DNA of 32,180 bases from assembly GCA_949293265.1 (NCBI GenBank), contig CASFCK010000018.1, forward strand, positions 1 through 32,180. Direction: 5' to 3'. Made by a program: the position numbers and the translations under genes. Position 1 is the first letter of the stretch. Every line of letters starts with the position of its first letter. Positions 1 to 8,307 of the stretch are shown in pieces. The DNA comes from an uncultured bacterium (GTDB taxonomy: Bacteria; Bacillota_I; Bacilli_A; Acholeplasmatales; Anaeroplasmataceae). The notes beneath the pieces are model-generated. The model made no database searches and was not told the origin of the DNA. It was given only the letters and a program-made list of their open reading frames with translations.

Positions 1-76
1 CCTATCTATTTAAGTCGGCTCTATTATAGGAGGATTTTATAATATTACAAGTAAGAAAACGTTTGATTTTAAGCAT

Positions 77-104
77 TTTTTAATGAAAACTTTTTCATTA
101 AAAA
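77..104. repeat. Perfect AT-rich inverted repeat at the end of the regulator gene
   Basis: Two 13-base arms (77-89 and 92-104) are exact reverse complements with a 2-base centre, and the repeat overlaps the last codons and stop of the LacI-type gene. It could fold as a hairpin at the 3' end of that transcript. No clear T-run follows on the minus strand, so a terminator role is only possible. In bases 1-76 I see no gene. Confidence 0.5.
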
Positions 105-895
105 TGAATCACATGTTCAGCTACTTCAGCGTGTTCAATAGCTAAAATAGTTGAATTATAAATAGCCGTAATAAAATTATTATAATTAAAAGGCGCCTTA
201 TAAACCTTAATGTTTTTTGTTAGCAAATAATCTAGTAGTGAGGCTGAAGAAGCGACAACAACTTTATTAGCACTCTCACTAGTTAAGTTTTCTAGTTGTA
301 AGAAATTAGAGACAAACTTAACGTTATTATTATTTTGACTTATTAATTTATTTAGGCCATTAGAGTTATATTTGTAGCAAAATAAAACATATTCATTTAA
401 TAATAAATCATCTTTAACGTTTTTATATGTATGACAAATTTCAAAAGTCCAAGGTATGTGACGGATACAGTCAACAGCAATAACAGGTATAGTATTAGCT
501 TTAGAAACAGTGATAAAATCCTCATCACTTAAAGAAATACATACAATTGCATCAATATAGTTAATACTAGTATTATATGGACTAGATAAAACAATAGTAT
601 AATAGCCATTTTCTAAGAATTTAGCACTTAATATATTAATTAATTGATATATATCAGCATTAATTATAGAAAAATCATATTTAGCAGCATAGATACCTAC
701 ACATTTAGTTTGACCTTTAACTAAAGCTTCAGCAATATTATTTTTTTTATAATTATGTAAATTAGCTATTTGCATAACTTTTAATCTAGTTTCATCGCTC
801 ACTTTTTGATTAGGAACATTGTTTAGAACATATGAAACAGTAGCTACTGAAACACCTGCTTCTTTAGCTATATCTATTAATCTGACTCTTGCCAT
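98..895 (-). CDS. LacI/MalR-type transcriptional regulator, unusually short
   Basis: This is a DNA-binding regulator that probably controls the divergent maltodextrin operon. Residues 2-50 form the LacI helix-turn-helix and hinge (RLIDIAKEAGVSVATVSYVL, then NVPNQKVSDETRLKV). The rest should be a periplasmic-binding-protein-like sugar sensor, recognisable at KCVGIY but very diverged. The start at 895 is preferred because GGAGG lies 6 bases upstream; longer in-frame starts at 922 and 910 lie upstream of or overlap that site. The protein is about 265 residues against roughly 330-340 for the family, so the effector domain is shortened. The ligand is inferred from position only; maltose or maltodextrin is likely. 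Confidence 0.85.
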   Translation of the reverse strand: MARVRLIDIAKEAGVSVATVSYVLNNVPNQKVSDETRLKVMQIANLHNYKKNNIAEALVKGQTKCVGIYAAKYDFSIINADIYQLINILSAKFLENGYYTIVLSSPYNTSINYIDAIVCISLSDEDFITVSKANTIPVIAVDCIRHIPWTFEICHTYKNVKDDLLLNEYVLFCYKYNSNGLNKLISQNNNNVKFVSNFLQLENLTSESANKVVVASSASLLDYLLTKNIKVYKAPFNYNNFITAIYNSTILAIEHAEVAEHVIHF

Positions 896-990
896 AAGGT
901 ACCTCCACATGCTTTTTTGCACACCTATTTTGCGTACTTATATTATAAATGTTTATCAAATTAAAATCCATAATTAATTTTTTAAAGAAT

Positions 991-1009
991 TTAACTTAAA
1001 TTAAGTTAA
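991..1009. repeat. Palindrome TTAACTTAA-A-TTAAGTTAA
   Basis: A perfect 9-base inverted repeat with a 1-base centre lies 4 bases upstream of the -35 box of the mal operon promoter and between the divergent genes. The TAACTTA/TAAGTTA half-sites recur in the palindrome at 15691-15706 with a spacing one base shorter. It may be a regulator site; the protein that binds is unknown. Confidence 0.4.
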
Positions 1010-1013
1010 ACCA

Positions 1014-1042
1014 TTTACAAATTAAAGCGCTTGCAGTATAAT
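1014..1042 (+). promoter_or_regulatory. Promoter of the maltodextrin operon
   Basis: TTTACA (1014-1019), a 17-base spacer and TATAAT (1037-1042) form a near-consensus sigma-A promoter about 110 bases upstream of the first gene. The spacer contains an operator-like sequence at 1022-1035 that read on the other strand is TGCAAGCGCTTTAA, close to the cre/LacI consensus. Bound repressor would block RNA polymerase. Confidence 0.75.
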
Positions 1043-1089
1043 ATACGCGAATGGTTAAACGATTAAGTGTGCAAATCTTATGCAACTTG

Positions 1090-1105
1090 TTGTAAGCGTT
1101 TACAA
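1090..1105. promoter_or_regulatory. cre/LacI-family operator TTGTAAGCGTTTACAA
   Basis: The core TGTAAGCGTTTACA fits every defined position of the published Bacillus cre consensus TGTAANCGNTNACA. It lies downstream of the predicted transcription start, so binding by CcpA or by the local LacI-type protein would be expected to repress the operon. A weaker CG-centred relative, TTAAACGATTAA, lies at 1055-1066. Which regulator uses which site cannot be told from sequence. Confidence 0.7.
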
Positions 1106-1152
1106 TTTCAGGGTGGATTTGAAAAGATATAAAAAAACAATAGGAGGAGAAA

Positions 1153-2889
1153 ATGAAAAAAGTATTTAAATTATTTGGCATACTTTTAAGTGTGCTAGTG
1201 CTAGGCTTAGTTTTGACTTCATGTGACAATAGCCAAGATGAACCTGGTGAAAAAACATACACTGTCACTTTCTATGATGGTGGATCTACAGATGTTGTAT
1301 TAGATACACAAGAAGTTAAAGAAGGGGAAAAAGCTACTAATTGGACACCAGATCCTAAAGCAGATGGCTCAGTATTCCGTGGTTGGTATTCTACCCCGTC
1401 TTTATCACATGAATTTGATTTTGATGAACCAATTACTAAAGATACAGCTGTATTTAGTATGTGGGCTACAGTTGCTGAAGATAATAATAAATGGGAAATA
1501 ACAGGTAATTTATCTGGCGATTTAGCGGCTTCTGATTGGGGTAAAGGTCATAAAGATACTGATATATTTGCATTAGATAAAGTTGAAGGTGAACCTAATG
1601 TATTTGAAGGAACATTTGGCTTAATTGAAGGTAATGAATTCCAATTTGCAGTATTTGAATTTGCAGGAACAGAAGTTACATGGAAATATCAAATGGGTGG
1701 GTCTTTACTTGAAGATGGTAATGATGAATATTTTGAAAAAGTTGGTAACTATTTAGACCCATCTACAGGCTATAAAGCTAATATTAAAGTTAAAGTATCT
1801 GGTCTTTATAAATTCACAATCACGACTGATTTAGTTACTCCAACTGCTGGTGTAATTGAAGTTGAAAGATTAGGAGATTTCACAGTTGATGTATATTTTG
1901 CTCCATTTATTGGTGGTACTCCAGCTGGTGGAGCTAACACTACAAGTTATGAGGATTTAAAATTCCCTGTAGGTAAAGCTGTTGGCGATAATATTGTTTG
2001 GACAGGTGAATTTAGCTTTAATGCTGGTGAATTATTACAAATTTATATGGTAGATAAAGACTATAGTGTTCAATTAAGTGGTCTTAATAAGAGTATTGAT
2101 AAAGAAAATACAGATGCTGAAAATGTAAATCTTAATAGCGCTAATGAAATTGAAATTATTAATAGTGGTAAATATAAAGTGGTAGTTACTGCTGATAAAG
2201 AAGTGGCTGAAGAAGTTACAAATGAATATGTAGTAGTTAATAAATCAACTTATGCAGATGAAAATAAATATGAAAAATATACTGTAGCTATTAATCGTAT
2301 TGGCAATTATGAAACTACTAAAGGCGTAGTATATGATACATTTAATTTCAAATATAATGGCAATGGTACTGATCACACTGTTTATTTAAGAAATGGTGCT
2401 AAATTCCCTAACGTTAAAGAACCAACAGTTAGTGAAGGACAAGCAGTATCAGGTTGGTATTATTTAGAAGGCGAAGAAAAACATGGTATTAGCTACAATA
2501 GAGAAGTATATCAAACTACAGGTAAAACATATGAAGTAAATTATGAAGTTGTAGATGCTAATACTAAAGATAATAGAGATTTCAAATTAACAGGTTTAGC
2601 TACAGTAGATGGTGTAGAAACTGATTGGTCTAAATATACTAGTTTAAAACAAACAAATAATTACACTTATGAAGCTGAAATCGTAGTTAATGACAATGCT
2701 TCATTCCAAATCGTAAGTTATTGGTATGGTTTACATCAAGGTGTATTCTTAAGAGGCGGTAACGTAGTAAGTAAAGATGTTATAAAAACAGATGATCATT
2801 CTAACATCACTATTTTAAAAGCTGGTACATATAAATTAAGTTTAAATTCTATTACTAAAGAAATTACTATCACTCCAGTTACAAAATAA
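1153..2889 (+). CDS. Surface lipoprotein, probable starch/maltodextrin-binding, modular
   Basis: First gene of the maltodextrin operon. It has a lipoprotein signal peptide with lipobox LTSC (Cys24) and is expected to be anchored to the outer face of the membrane. Residues about 35-105 resemble an InlB/Listeria-Bacteroides beta-repeat (VTFYDGG, then FRGWYSTPS). They are followed by several beta-rich modules that each end in a GxYK strand: GLYKFTITTD near 220, GKYKVVVTAD near 345, AGTYKLSLNS near 565. The aromatic residues and layout recall SusE/SusF or CBM-type starch-binding modules. No catalytic motif is visible. AGGAGG lies 5 bases before the start. The family is not recognised with certainty; starch binding is inferred from operon position and architecture. 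Confidence 0.7.
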   Translation: MKKVFKLFGILLSVLVLGLVLTSCDNSQDEPGEKTYTVTFYDGGSTDVVLDTQEVKEGEKATNWTPDPKADGSVFRGWYSTPSLSHEFDFDEPITKDTAVFSMWATVAEDNNKWEITGNLSGDLAASDWGKGHKDTDIFALDKVEGEPNVFEGTFGLIEGNEFQFAVFEFAGTEVTWKYQMGGSLLEDGNDEYFEKVGNYLDPSTGYKANIKVKVSGLYKFTITTDLVTPTAGVIEVERLGDFTVDVYFAPFIGGTPAGGANTTSYEDLKFPVGKAVGDNIVWTGEFSFNAGELLQIYMVDKDYSVQLSGLNKSIDKENTDAENVNLNSANEIEIINSGKYKVVVTADKEVAEEVTNEYVVVNKSTYADENKYEKYTVAINRIGNYETTKGVVYDTFNFKYNGNGTDHTVYLRNGAKFPNVKEPTVSEGQAVSGWYYLEGEEKHGISYNREVYQTTGKTYEVNYEVVDANTKDNRDFKLTGLATVDGVETDWSKYTSLKQTNNYTYEAEIVVNDNASFQIVSYWYGLHQGVFLRGGNVVSKDVIKTDDHSNITILKAGTYKLSLNSITKEITITPVTK

Positions 2890-2917
2890 TGCTAGTAATA
2901 AAAGATAGGGGGATAAT

Positions 2918-4621
2918 ATGATTAAGGAAGCAATTTTTCATGAAGAAGATTCAAACTATGCTTTTCCAATTAGTAAAAATGAAATAACTTTACGATTAAG
3001 AGTAGCAAAAAAAGATGAATTTGCTAAAGTACAAGTAGTATATGGTAATAAGTATGATTACTATATCAAGCAACAAGTAATTGATATGAATTTAAAATAT
3101 GAAGATTATATGTTTAAATACTACGAAGTTACGATTAAACTTTGGGATGTTAGATTTGTTTATATATTCACATTAACTGAAAACGGCAAAACATATTATT
3201 TTTGTGAAGATGGTGTTAAAGATAGTTATGATTACAATTTAGCATATTTTAATTGCTTCCAATTCCCATATATCAATGAAGTTGATATTCCAAAAAGAAT
3301 AGACTGGTTAAAAAATCGCGTGTTTTATGAGGTTTTTATTGATAGATTTAATTTAGGTAATAAAGAAAAAGATTTAAGTTACATTAATTTAAAGGTTAAT
3401 GAAATTCCTAAACCTACTAGTTTTTATGGAGGAGATTTAAAGGGCATTACAAATAAATTAAATTATTTAAAAGAGTTAGGTATAAATGCCCTTTATCTAA
3501 CTCCTATTTTTAAATCTATTTCTAATCATAAATATGATATATCTGATTATTATGATGTTGATAAACAATTTGGTTCAAAAGAAGACTTAAAGGAATTAAT
3601 TACTAAAGCTCATCAATTAGACATTAAAATTATCTTAGATGCTGTATTTAATCATTGTTCAGACCAAATTGAGCAATTTCAAGATGTTCTTAAAAATGGT
3701 AAAGATTCTAAATATTATGATTGGTTTATCATTCATGGTGATAAAGTTGACCAAGAAAAAATTAATTATGAAATATTTTCTATTTGTAATTATTTACCTA
3801 AGTTTAATACTAGTAATAAAGAATTAAGAAAATATTTAATTGAAATAGGAAAATATTATGTAAGAGAATTTAAAATAGATGGTTGGCGTTTAGATGTAGC
3901 TGATGAATTAAGTCATTGTTTCTGGCAAGAATTTAGAAAAGCGGTTAAGGAAGTTGACCCAAATTGTTTGTTAGTGGCTGAAAATTGGCATAATAGTTAT
4001 CCTTTTTTAAGAGGAGATCAATTTGATTCAATCATGAATTATTCATTTACTAAGGCAGCCTTAGATTATTTAGCTTTAAATAATTTAAATGCTAAAGAAG
4101 TAGCTGAACAGTTAAATGCAATCCTACTAAGAAATAATGATATAGCAAACGATATGATGTTAAATTTATTAGATACTCATGACACAGATAGATTTTATAC
4201 TTCATGTAATAAAGATTTAGATTTATTAATTTGTGCTTTAGCTTTACAATTTTGTTTTAAAGGAAATCCTGGTATCTATTATGGTATTGAAATACCACTA
4301 GAAGGTGGTTATGATCCAGATAATAGAAGACCGATGGATTTTAATAAAATCGATTATAATGGCAAATTATATAACATGTTAAAAGCCTTAATTAAATTAA
4401 GAACTACAAATGATCTATTAGCATATAGTGAAATATATGTTACTAGCGAAAATGATATGTTATTAATTGTCCGTAAAAAAAATAATAAATTATTAAAATT
4501 ATATATTAATTATTCACAGAAGAATAAAAAAATTAAAAGTAAAACAGTTATTCTTTGTCATAATTATGAAAATAATATTCTTAATGACAAAGGCTTCGTT
4601 ATAATGGAGGAAAATGCATGA
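2918..4621 (+). CDS. GH13 neopullulanase/cyclomaltodextrinase-type alpha-glucosidase, cytoplasmic
   Basis: Hydrolyses imported maltodextrins, cyclodextrins or pullulan-type oligomers. There is no signal peptide, so it should act in the cytoplasm. Residues 1-120 look like an N-terminal CBM34-like domain. The (beta/alpha)8 barrel carries all four GH13 regions: DAVFNH (241-246), GWRLDVADE with the nucleophile Asp326, LLVAENW with the acid/base Glu355, and LLDTHDTDR with Asp422. The 567-residue length fits the GH13_20 group. It starts 28 bases after the lipoprotein gene and its stop overlaps the next start (ATGA), so the two are translationally coupled. Exact substrate preference cannot be read from sequence. 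Confidence 0.9.
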   Translation: MIKEAIFHEEDSNYAFPISKNEITLRLRVAKKDEFAKVQVVYGNKYDYYIKQQVIDMNLKYEDYMFKYYEVTIKLWDVRFVYIFTLTENGKTYYFCEDGVKDSYDYNLAYFNCFQFPYINEVDIPKRIDWLKNRVFYEVFIDRFNLGNKEKDLSYINLKVNEIPKPTSFYGGDLKGITNKLNYLKELGINALYLTPIFKSISNHKYDISDYYDVDKQFGSKEDLKELITKAHQLDIKIILDAVFNHCSDQIEQFQDVLKNGKDSKYYDWFIIHGDKVDQEKINYEIFSICNYLPKFNTSNKELRKYLIEIGKYYVREFKIDGWRLDVADELSHCFWQEFRKAVKEVDPNCLLVAENWHNSYPFLRGDQFDSIMNYSFTKAALDYLALNNLNAKEVAEQLNAILLRNNDIANDMMLNLLDTHDTDRFYTSCNKDLDLLICALALQFCFKGNPGIYYGIEIPLEGGYDPDNRRPMDFNKIDYNGKLYNMLKALIKLRTTNDLLAYSEIYVTSENDMLLIVRKKNNKLLKLYINYSQKNKKIKSKTVILCHNYENNILNDKGFVIMEENA

Positions 4622-6027
4622 AAAAAATTGTAATTTTAATTCTTCATTTTGTAGCCATATTTACAATTTTAATTGTCATTGGTTGCCTACCTGAAGAGGA
4701 AGAAGTAGGTAGAGATGAAATATTTACTGGTGAATTAGAAAGAAATGTTCAAATTAAAGTTCTAGAAAACGATATAGCTCGTGAACTAGGTTATCTAAAT
4801 GAACTTCTAGATGCATTTAACGAAGAATATGCCGAATATGGTATTGAAGCAGTTGATGCCAATTTATCAGAAAACACAAACTTAGTAGACGATGGACCAT
4901 ATGGCGAAGGTCCTGATGTTTTATATCAAGCTAATGATAATTTGATGAAATATGTTGATGGTAGACATCTTTTACCTCTTCCTATTACTGAAATTGATGA
5001 ATATGAGGGAATAGGTGAAAATGCTTGGAAAGCATATGAAAAAAATGGTGAAATTTATGGTGTTCCGGTAAATGTACAAGAGCCATTGTTGTTTTATCGT
5101 AAAGATTTAATTCCTAGCAATTGGGAAACTGAGTGGGATGATAATCAAAATAACGTACCTGACATGATTGAAAGTTGGCCAGCTATGTATAAATTTTCAA
5201 AAATGTTAGCTGAAGATGGTGATCCTGATACATTTGGTTATATGAAGAGTTATGAACAACCATATTTCAGTATGGGTTATTTATATAGTTATGGTGGTTA
5301 TATTTTTGGTGATGATAATAACGATACATCAGATATTGGTATTTCAGCTGGAAATGCCTATCTAGGTGCTAGTGTAATACGTCAACAAGCCACTTTAATG
5401 GATCAACGAGCAGTTGATGGAACTATTACTTCAATAGCATATCAACAACTAGCTGAGGGTAATTTCTTTGCTACTGCAACTACACCGGATGTTACTAATA
5501 TGTTTATTACAGCATTAGAGGGTGAAGGTCTTGATCCTAATGAATGTTTAGGTGTTTCTACACTACCAAAATTACCAGCTAATGGTGATTTAACAGATGA
5601 AGATGCAGAACTTATTGACAGTATTTCAATGGGTGGTGTACACGGTTATGCAATATCTGCATACACTGAATATCCTAATGCTTGTTTAGCGTTTATTAAT
5701 TTTGCTACCCAATATGAAATTTTAGAACTTAGAAATGAAATGCTTGGTGTCGTTCCAGCTAGAACAGAATTAGCTGAACAATTAGGTGGAATTAATAAGG
5801 ATGTTGTTGAAGATTTAAATAACGGAAATATTCGAGTTATGCCATCAAATAGTGAACTTACTTCTGTATGGAAAGCTGTAACTACATTATTTACAGATAT
5901 GGCTGCTGATGCATTTAGAGAAGCAGGTTCTTCAAATCCACCTAAATATGATTCTTTAGACAAGATAAAAGCTAGAGTAGAACAAGCTAATCAAGAGGTT
6001 ATAGATGCCTTGACAACGTTAGGGTAG
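4618..6027 (+). CDS. malE: Maltodextrin ABC transporter substrate-binding lipoprotein
   Basis: Captures maltodextrin outside the membrane and delivers it to MalFG. A short signal peptide ends in lipobox VIGC (Cys23), followed by an acidic linker. The body is a family 1 extracellular solute-binding protein, with IARELGYLNELLDAFNEEY early on and YGVPVNVQEPLLFYRKDLIP near residues 145-165. Its position between a GH13 hydrolase and two permeases supports a maltodextrin ligand. It overlaps the GH13 gene by 4 bases, and the permease gene follows within about 10 bases. Confidence 0.9.
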   Translation: MKKIVILILHFVAIFTILIVIGCLPEEEEVGRDEIFTGELERNVQIKVLENDIARELGYLNELLDAFNEEYAEYGIEAVDANLSENTNLVDDGPYGEGPDVLYQANDNLMKYVDGRHLLPLPITEIDEYEGIGENAWKAYEKNGEIYGVPVNVQEPLLFYRKDLIPSNWETEWDDNQNNVPDMIESWPAMYKFSKMLAEDGDPDTFGYMKSYEQPYFSMGYLYSYGGYIFGDDNNDTSDIGISAGNAYLGASVIRQQATLMDQRAVDGTITSIAYQQLAEGNFFATATTPDVTNMFITALEGEGLDPNECLGVSTLPKLPANGDLTDEDAELIDSISMGGVHGYAISAYTEYPNACLAFINFATQYEILELRNEMLGVVPARTELAEQLGGINKDVVEDLNNGNIRVMPSNSELTSVWKAVTTLFTDMAADAFREAGSSNPPKYDSLDKIKARVEQANQEVIDALTTLG

Positions 6028-6036
6028 GTGATAATG

Positions 6037-7428
6037 ATGGAAAATGTTGTAGAAAAAAGAGAAAATATATTCGTAAAGAAATTTAACGAGAAAAAAGAAG
6101 CCATTAAAGATAAATGGCAAAAATTTAAAGAATTTTTAATTCATTCAAATGGTAAGACAATGGCCTCATTTGGGGTAATGGGCCTAGGCCAAATTCTATA
6201 TAAAAAATATGCTAAAGGTATTATTTATTTATTAGTTCAAATTTTAGCAATAGTATATTTTGTTTTAAAAGGTGGTAGAGATTTCGTTAAACTCTTCACT
6301 CTAGGTGATGTTGAGCCAAACCCAATATTAGGCATTGAAGGAGACAACTCAGTCGTATGTTTGATATTAGGTGTTATGACATTATTCATATTGTTATTAT
6401 ACCTAGCGATTTATGTATCAAATGTACGTGATGCTTATCAAACCCAACTAAGAGTTGAAGCAGGTTTAAAGCCTAAAACTTTTGGTGAAGAAGTAAAGGA
6501 ATTATTAAATCAAAAGTTTTATATAACAGTATTATTTTTACCAGTAATAGGTGTAGCTATTTTCAACGTATTACCTATTGTAGTTATGATTTTGATCGCT
6601 TTCACAAACTACGGTGGCAGAATAGTTGATACTAACTCACTTGTAGATTGGGTAGGATTCCAAAACTTTAGTGAATTGGTTACATTAGGCCAATTCGCCT
6701 CAACATTTGGTAAAATCTTAGGTTGGAATATTTTATGGGCAGTTATGTCTACGGCATTGAATTATTTTGGCTCATTAGCTTTAGCATTATTGATTAATAA
6801 GAAAATCGTTAAGGGTAAATTATTCTGGCGGGCATTCCCAATAATTGCTTATGCTGTTCCTGGTTTTATTACCTTATTGGGTTTTAAATATATGTTCTCA
6901 TTTGGTGGACCTATTAATCAATTAATTCAAGAATCAGGAGGTAAAGCAATTGATTTCTTATCAATTGATGCTGGTTGGAACGCTAGATGGTTAGGTTTAA
7001 TTATAAATGCCTGGATAGCAGTACCATCAGGAATGTTATTAGCTACAGGTATATTATCTAATATGCGTACAGATTTGTATGAAGTAGCTTCAATGCATGG
7101 GGCTAAACCATTCCGTCAATTTAGAAGTATTACATTACCATACGTAGTATTTGCTACTACTCCAGTTATTATTAACCAATTTATCGGTAACTTTAATAAC
7201 TTTGGTATTTTCTATTTCTTAAGAGGAAGTAGTCTTACAACAGATGGTTACTTTTTAGCAAGTAATACCGACTTATTAATTAACTGGTTATATAACTTAT
7301 CAATTGATAATAATTATTACTCAATTGGTGCTGCTATATCATTGATAATATTTATAATAACATCAATTATATCACTTGCGGTATATGTTTTATCTCCAGC
7401 TTATAGACAGGAGGATACGTATAAATAA
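6037..7428 (+). CDS. malF: Maltodextrin ABC transporter permease MalF, with N-terminal extension
   Basis: One of two membrane subunits of the maltodextrin importer. The C-terminal two thirds is a MetI-type permease with the EAA loop YEVASMHGAKPFRQFRSITLP. Before it lies an extra region of about 150 residues with at least two membrane segments (MGLGQILYKKYAKGIIYLL near residue 50, and a second segment just past residue 100), resembling a small TM2-like module. The start is set at 6037 because AGGTGAT then lies at the seven-base GGT-to-start spacing seen in other genes here (for example 11706, 15971, 23189); GTG at 6028 or ATG at 6034 are alternatives. It overlaps malG by one base. Confidence 0.88.
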   Translation: MENVVEKRENIFVKKFNEKKEAIKDKWQKFKEFLIHSNGKTMASFGVMGLGQILYKKYAKGIIYLLVQILAIVYFVLKGGRDFVKLFTLGDVEPNPILGIEGDNSVVCLILGVMTLFILLLYLAIYVSNVRDAYQTQLRVEAGLKPKTFGEEVKELLNQKFYITVLFLPVIGVAIFNVLPIVVMILIAFTNYGGRIVDTNSLVDWVGFQNFSELVTLGQFASTFGKILGWNILWAVMSTALNYFGSLALALLINKKIVKGKLFWRAFPIIAYAVPGFITLLGFKYMFSFGGPINQLIQESGGKAIDFLSIDAGWNARWLGLIINAWIAVPSGMLLATGILSNMRTDLYEVASMHGAKPFRQFRSITLPYVVFATTPVIINQFIGNFNNFGIFYFLRGSSLTTDGYFLASNTDLLINWLYNLSIDNNYYSIGAAISLIIFIITSIISLAVYVLSPAYRQEDTYK

Positions 7429-8291
7429 TGGAAAATACAGTTAAACAATATAAAAGAAGAATAATAAATCCTCAAAAAATATTTGGTGCAGTATTAAGCT
7501 ACTTAATTTTAGCCGCTGTAGCATTTATCTTTTTCTTTCCAATATTATGGTTAGTTCTTGCTTCATTTAGTAAGCAAGGTGATATGTATTCATTTGATGG
7601 TTTCTTTCCTACTGAATATGGTTTTGATTCATTTGTAAAATTATTTACTGATACAGATACTTATAATTATCCAAAATGGTTTTTAAATACACTTCTAATT
7701 TCATCAGTAAGCTGTGTATTTGGAACATTCTTAACAATATTAACTGCTTATGCTATGTCTAGATTAAAATTCAAATCACGTAAGCATTTAATGAAATTAA
7801 CGTTAATTTTAGGTATGTTCCCATCATTCATGGGTATGGTTGCCGTATATTTACTTTGTACACAATTGAACTTATTAAATAGTCATTGGGGATTAATTTT
7901 AATCTATACTGGTGGTGCACCTATGAGTTATATGGTACAAAAAGGGTTCTTTGACACTATACCTTATGAAATAGATGAGTGCGCTATGATGCATGGTGCT
8001 AATAGATTCCAAATTTTTATGAAAATAAACTTACCGGTAGCAACACCGATGATTGTATATAGTGGTTTAACTAGTTTTGCTTTCCCATGGAGCGATATTA
8101 TCCTTCCTCAAATGTTACTAAAGAATCGTGATATGTGGACAGTAGCAGTAGGTTTAAATAACTTAACTCAACAAGAATTTACGCGTTTTGCCGCAGGTAG
8201 TATTTTCATTGCCGTACCAATTATCATTTTATACTTTGTTTTATCTAAGTTTATGATTAGTGGTATGTCAGCAGGTTCAGTAAAAGGTTAA
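7428..8291 (+). CDS. malG: Maltodextrin ABC transporter permease MalG
   Basis: Second permease of the maltodextrin importer, with about six membrane segments. The MetI-type EAA loop, IDECAMMHGANRFQIFMKINLP near residues 183-204, would dock onto the ATPase. The start overlaps the malF stop (TAATG), and AGGAGG lies 13 bases upstream inside malF. The length of 287 residues is normal for MalG/UgpE proteins. Confidence 0.92.
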   Translation: MENTVKQYKRRIINPQKIFGAVLSYLILAAVAFIFFFPILWLVLASFSKQGDMYSFDGFFPTEYGFDSFVKLFTDTDTYNYPKWFLNTLLISSVSCVFGTFLTILTAYAMSRLKFKSRKHLMKLTLILGMFPSFMGMVAVYLLCTQLNLLNSHWGLILIYTGGAPMSYMVQKGFFDTIPYEIDECAMMHGANRFQIFMKINLPVATPMIVYSGLTSFAFPWSDIILPQMLLKNRDMWTVAVGLNNLTQQEFTRFAAGSIFIAVPIIILYFVLSKFMISGMSAGSVKG

Positions 8292-8307
8292 AATCGAGGT
8301 ATAGAAT

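Noticed and set aside
77-104. Terminator of the LacI-type gene.
   Set aside because: The palindrome lacks a T-run on the minus strand and has almost no G/C; listed only as a repeat.
996-1268. Antisense open frame across the mal promoter.
   Set aside because: It covers the promoter, operators and signal peptide of the real gene and has no start signals.
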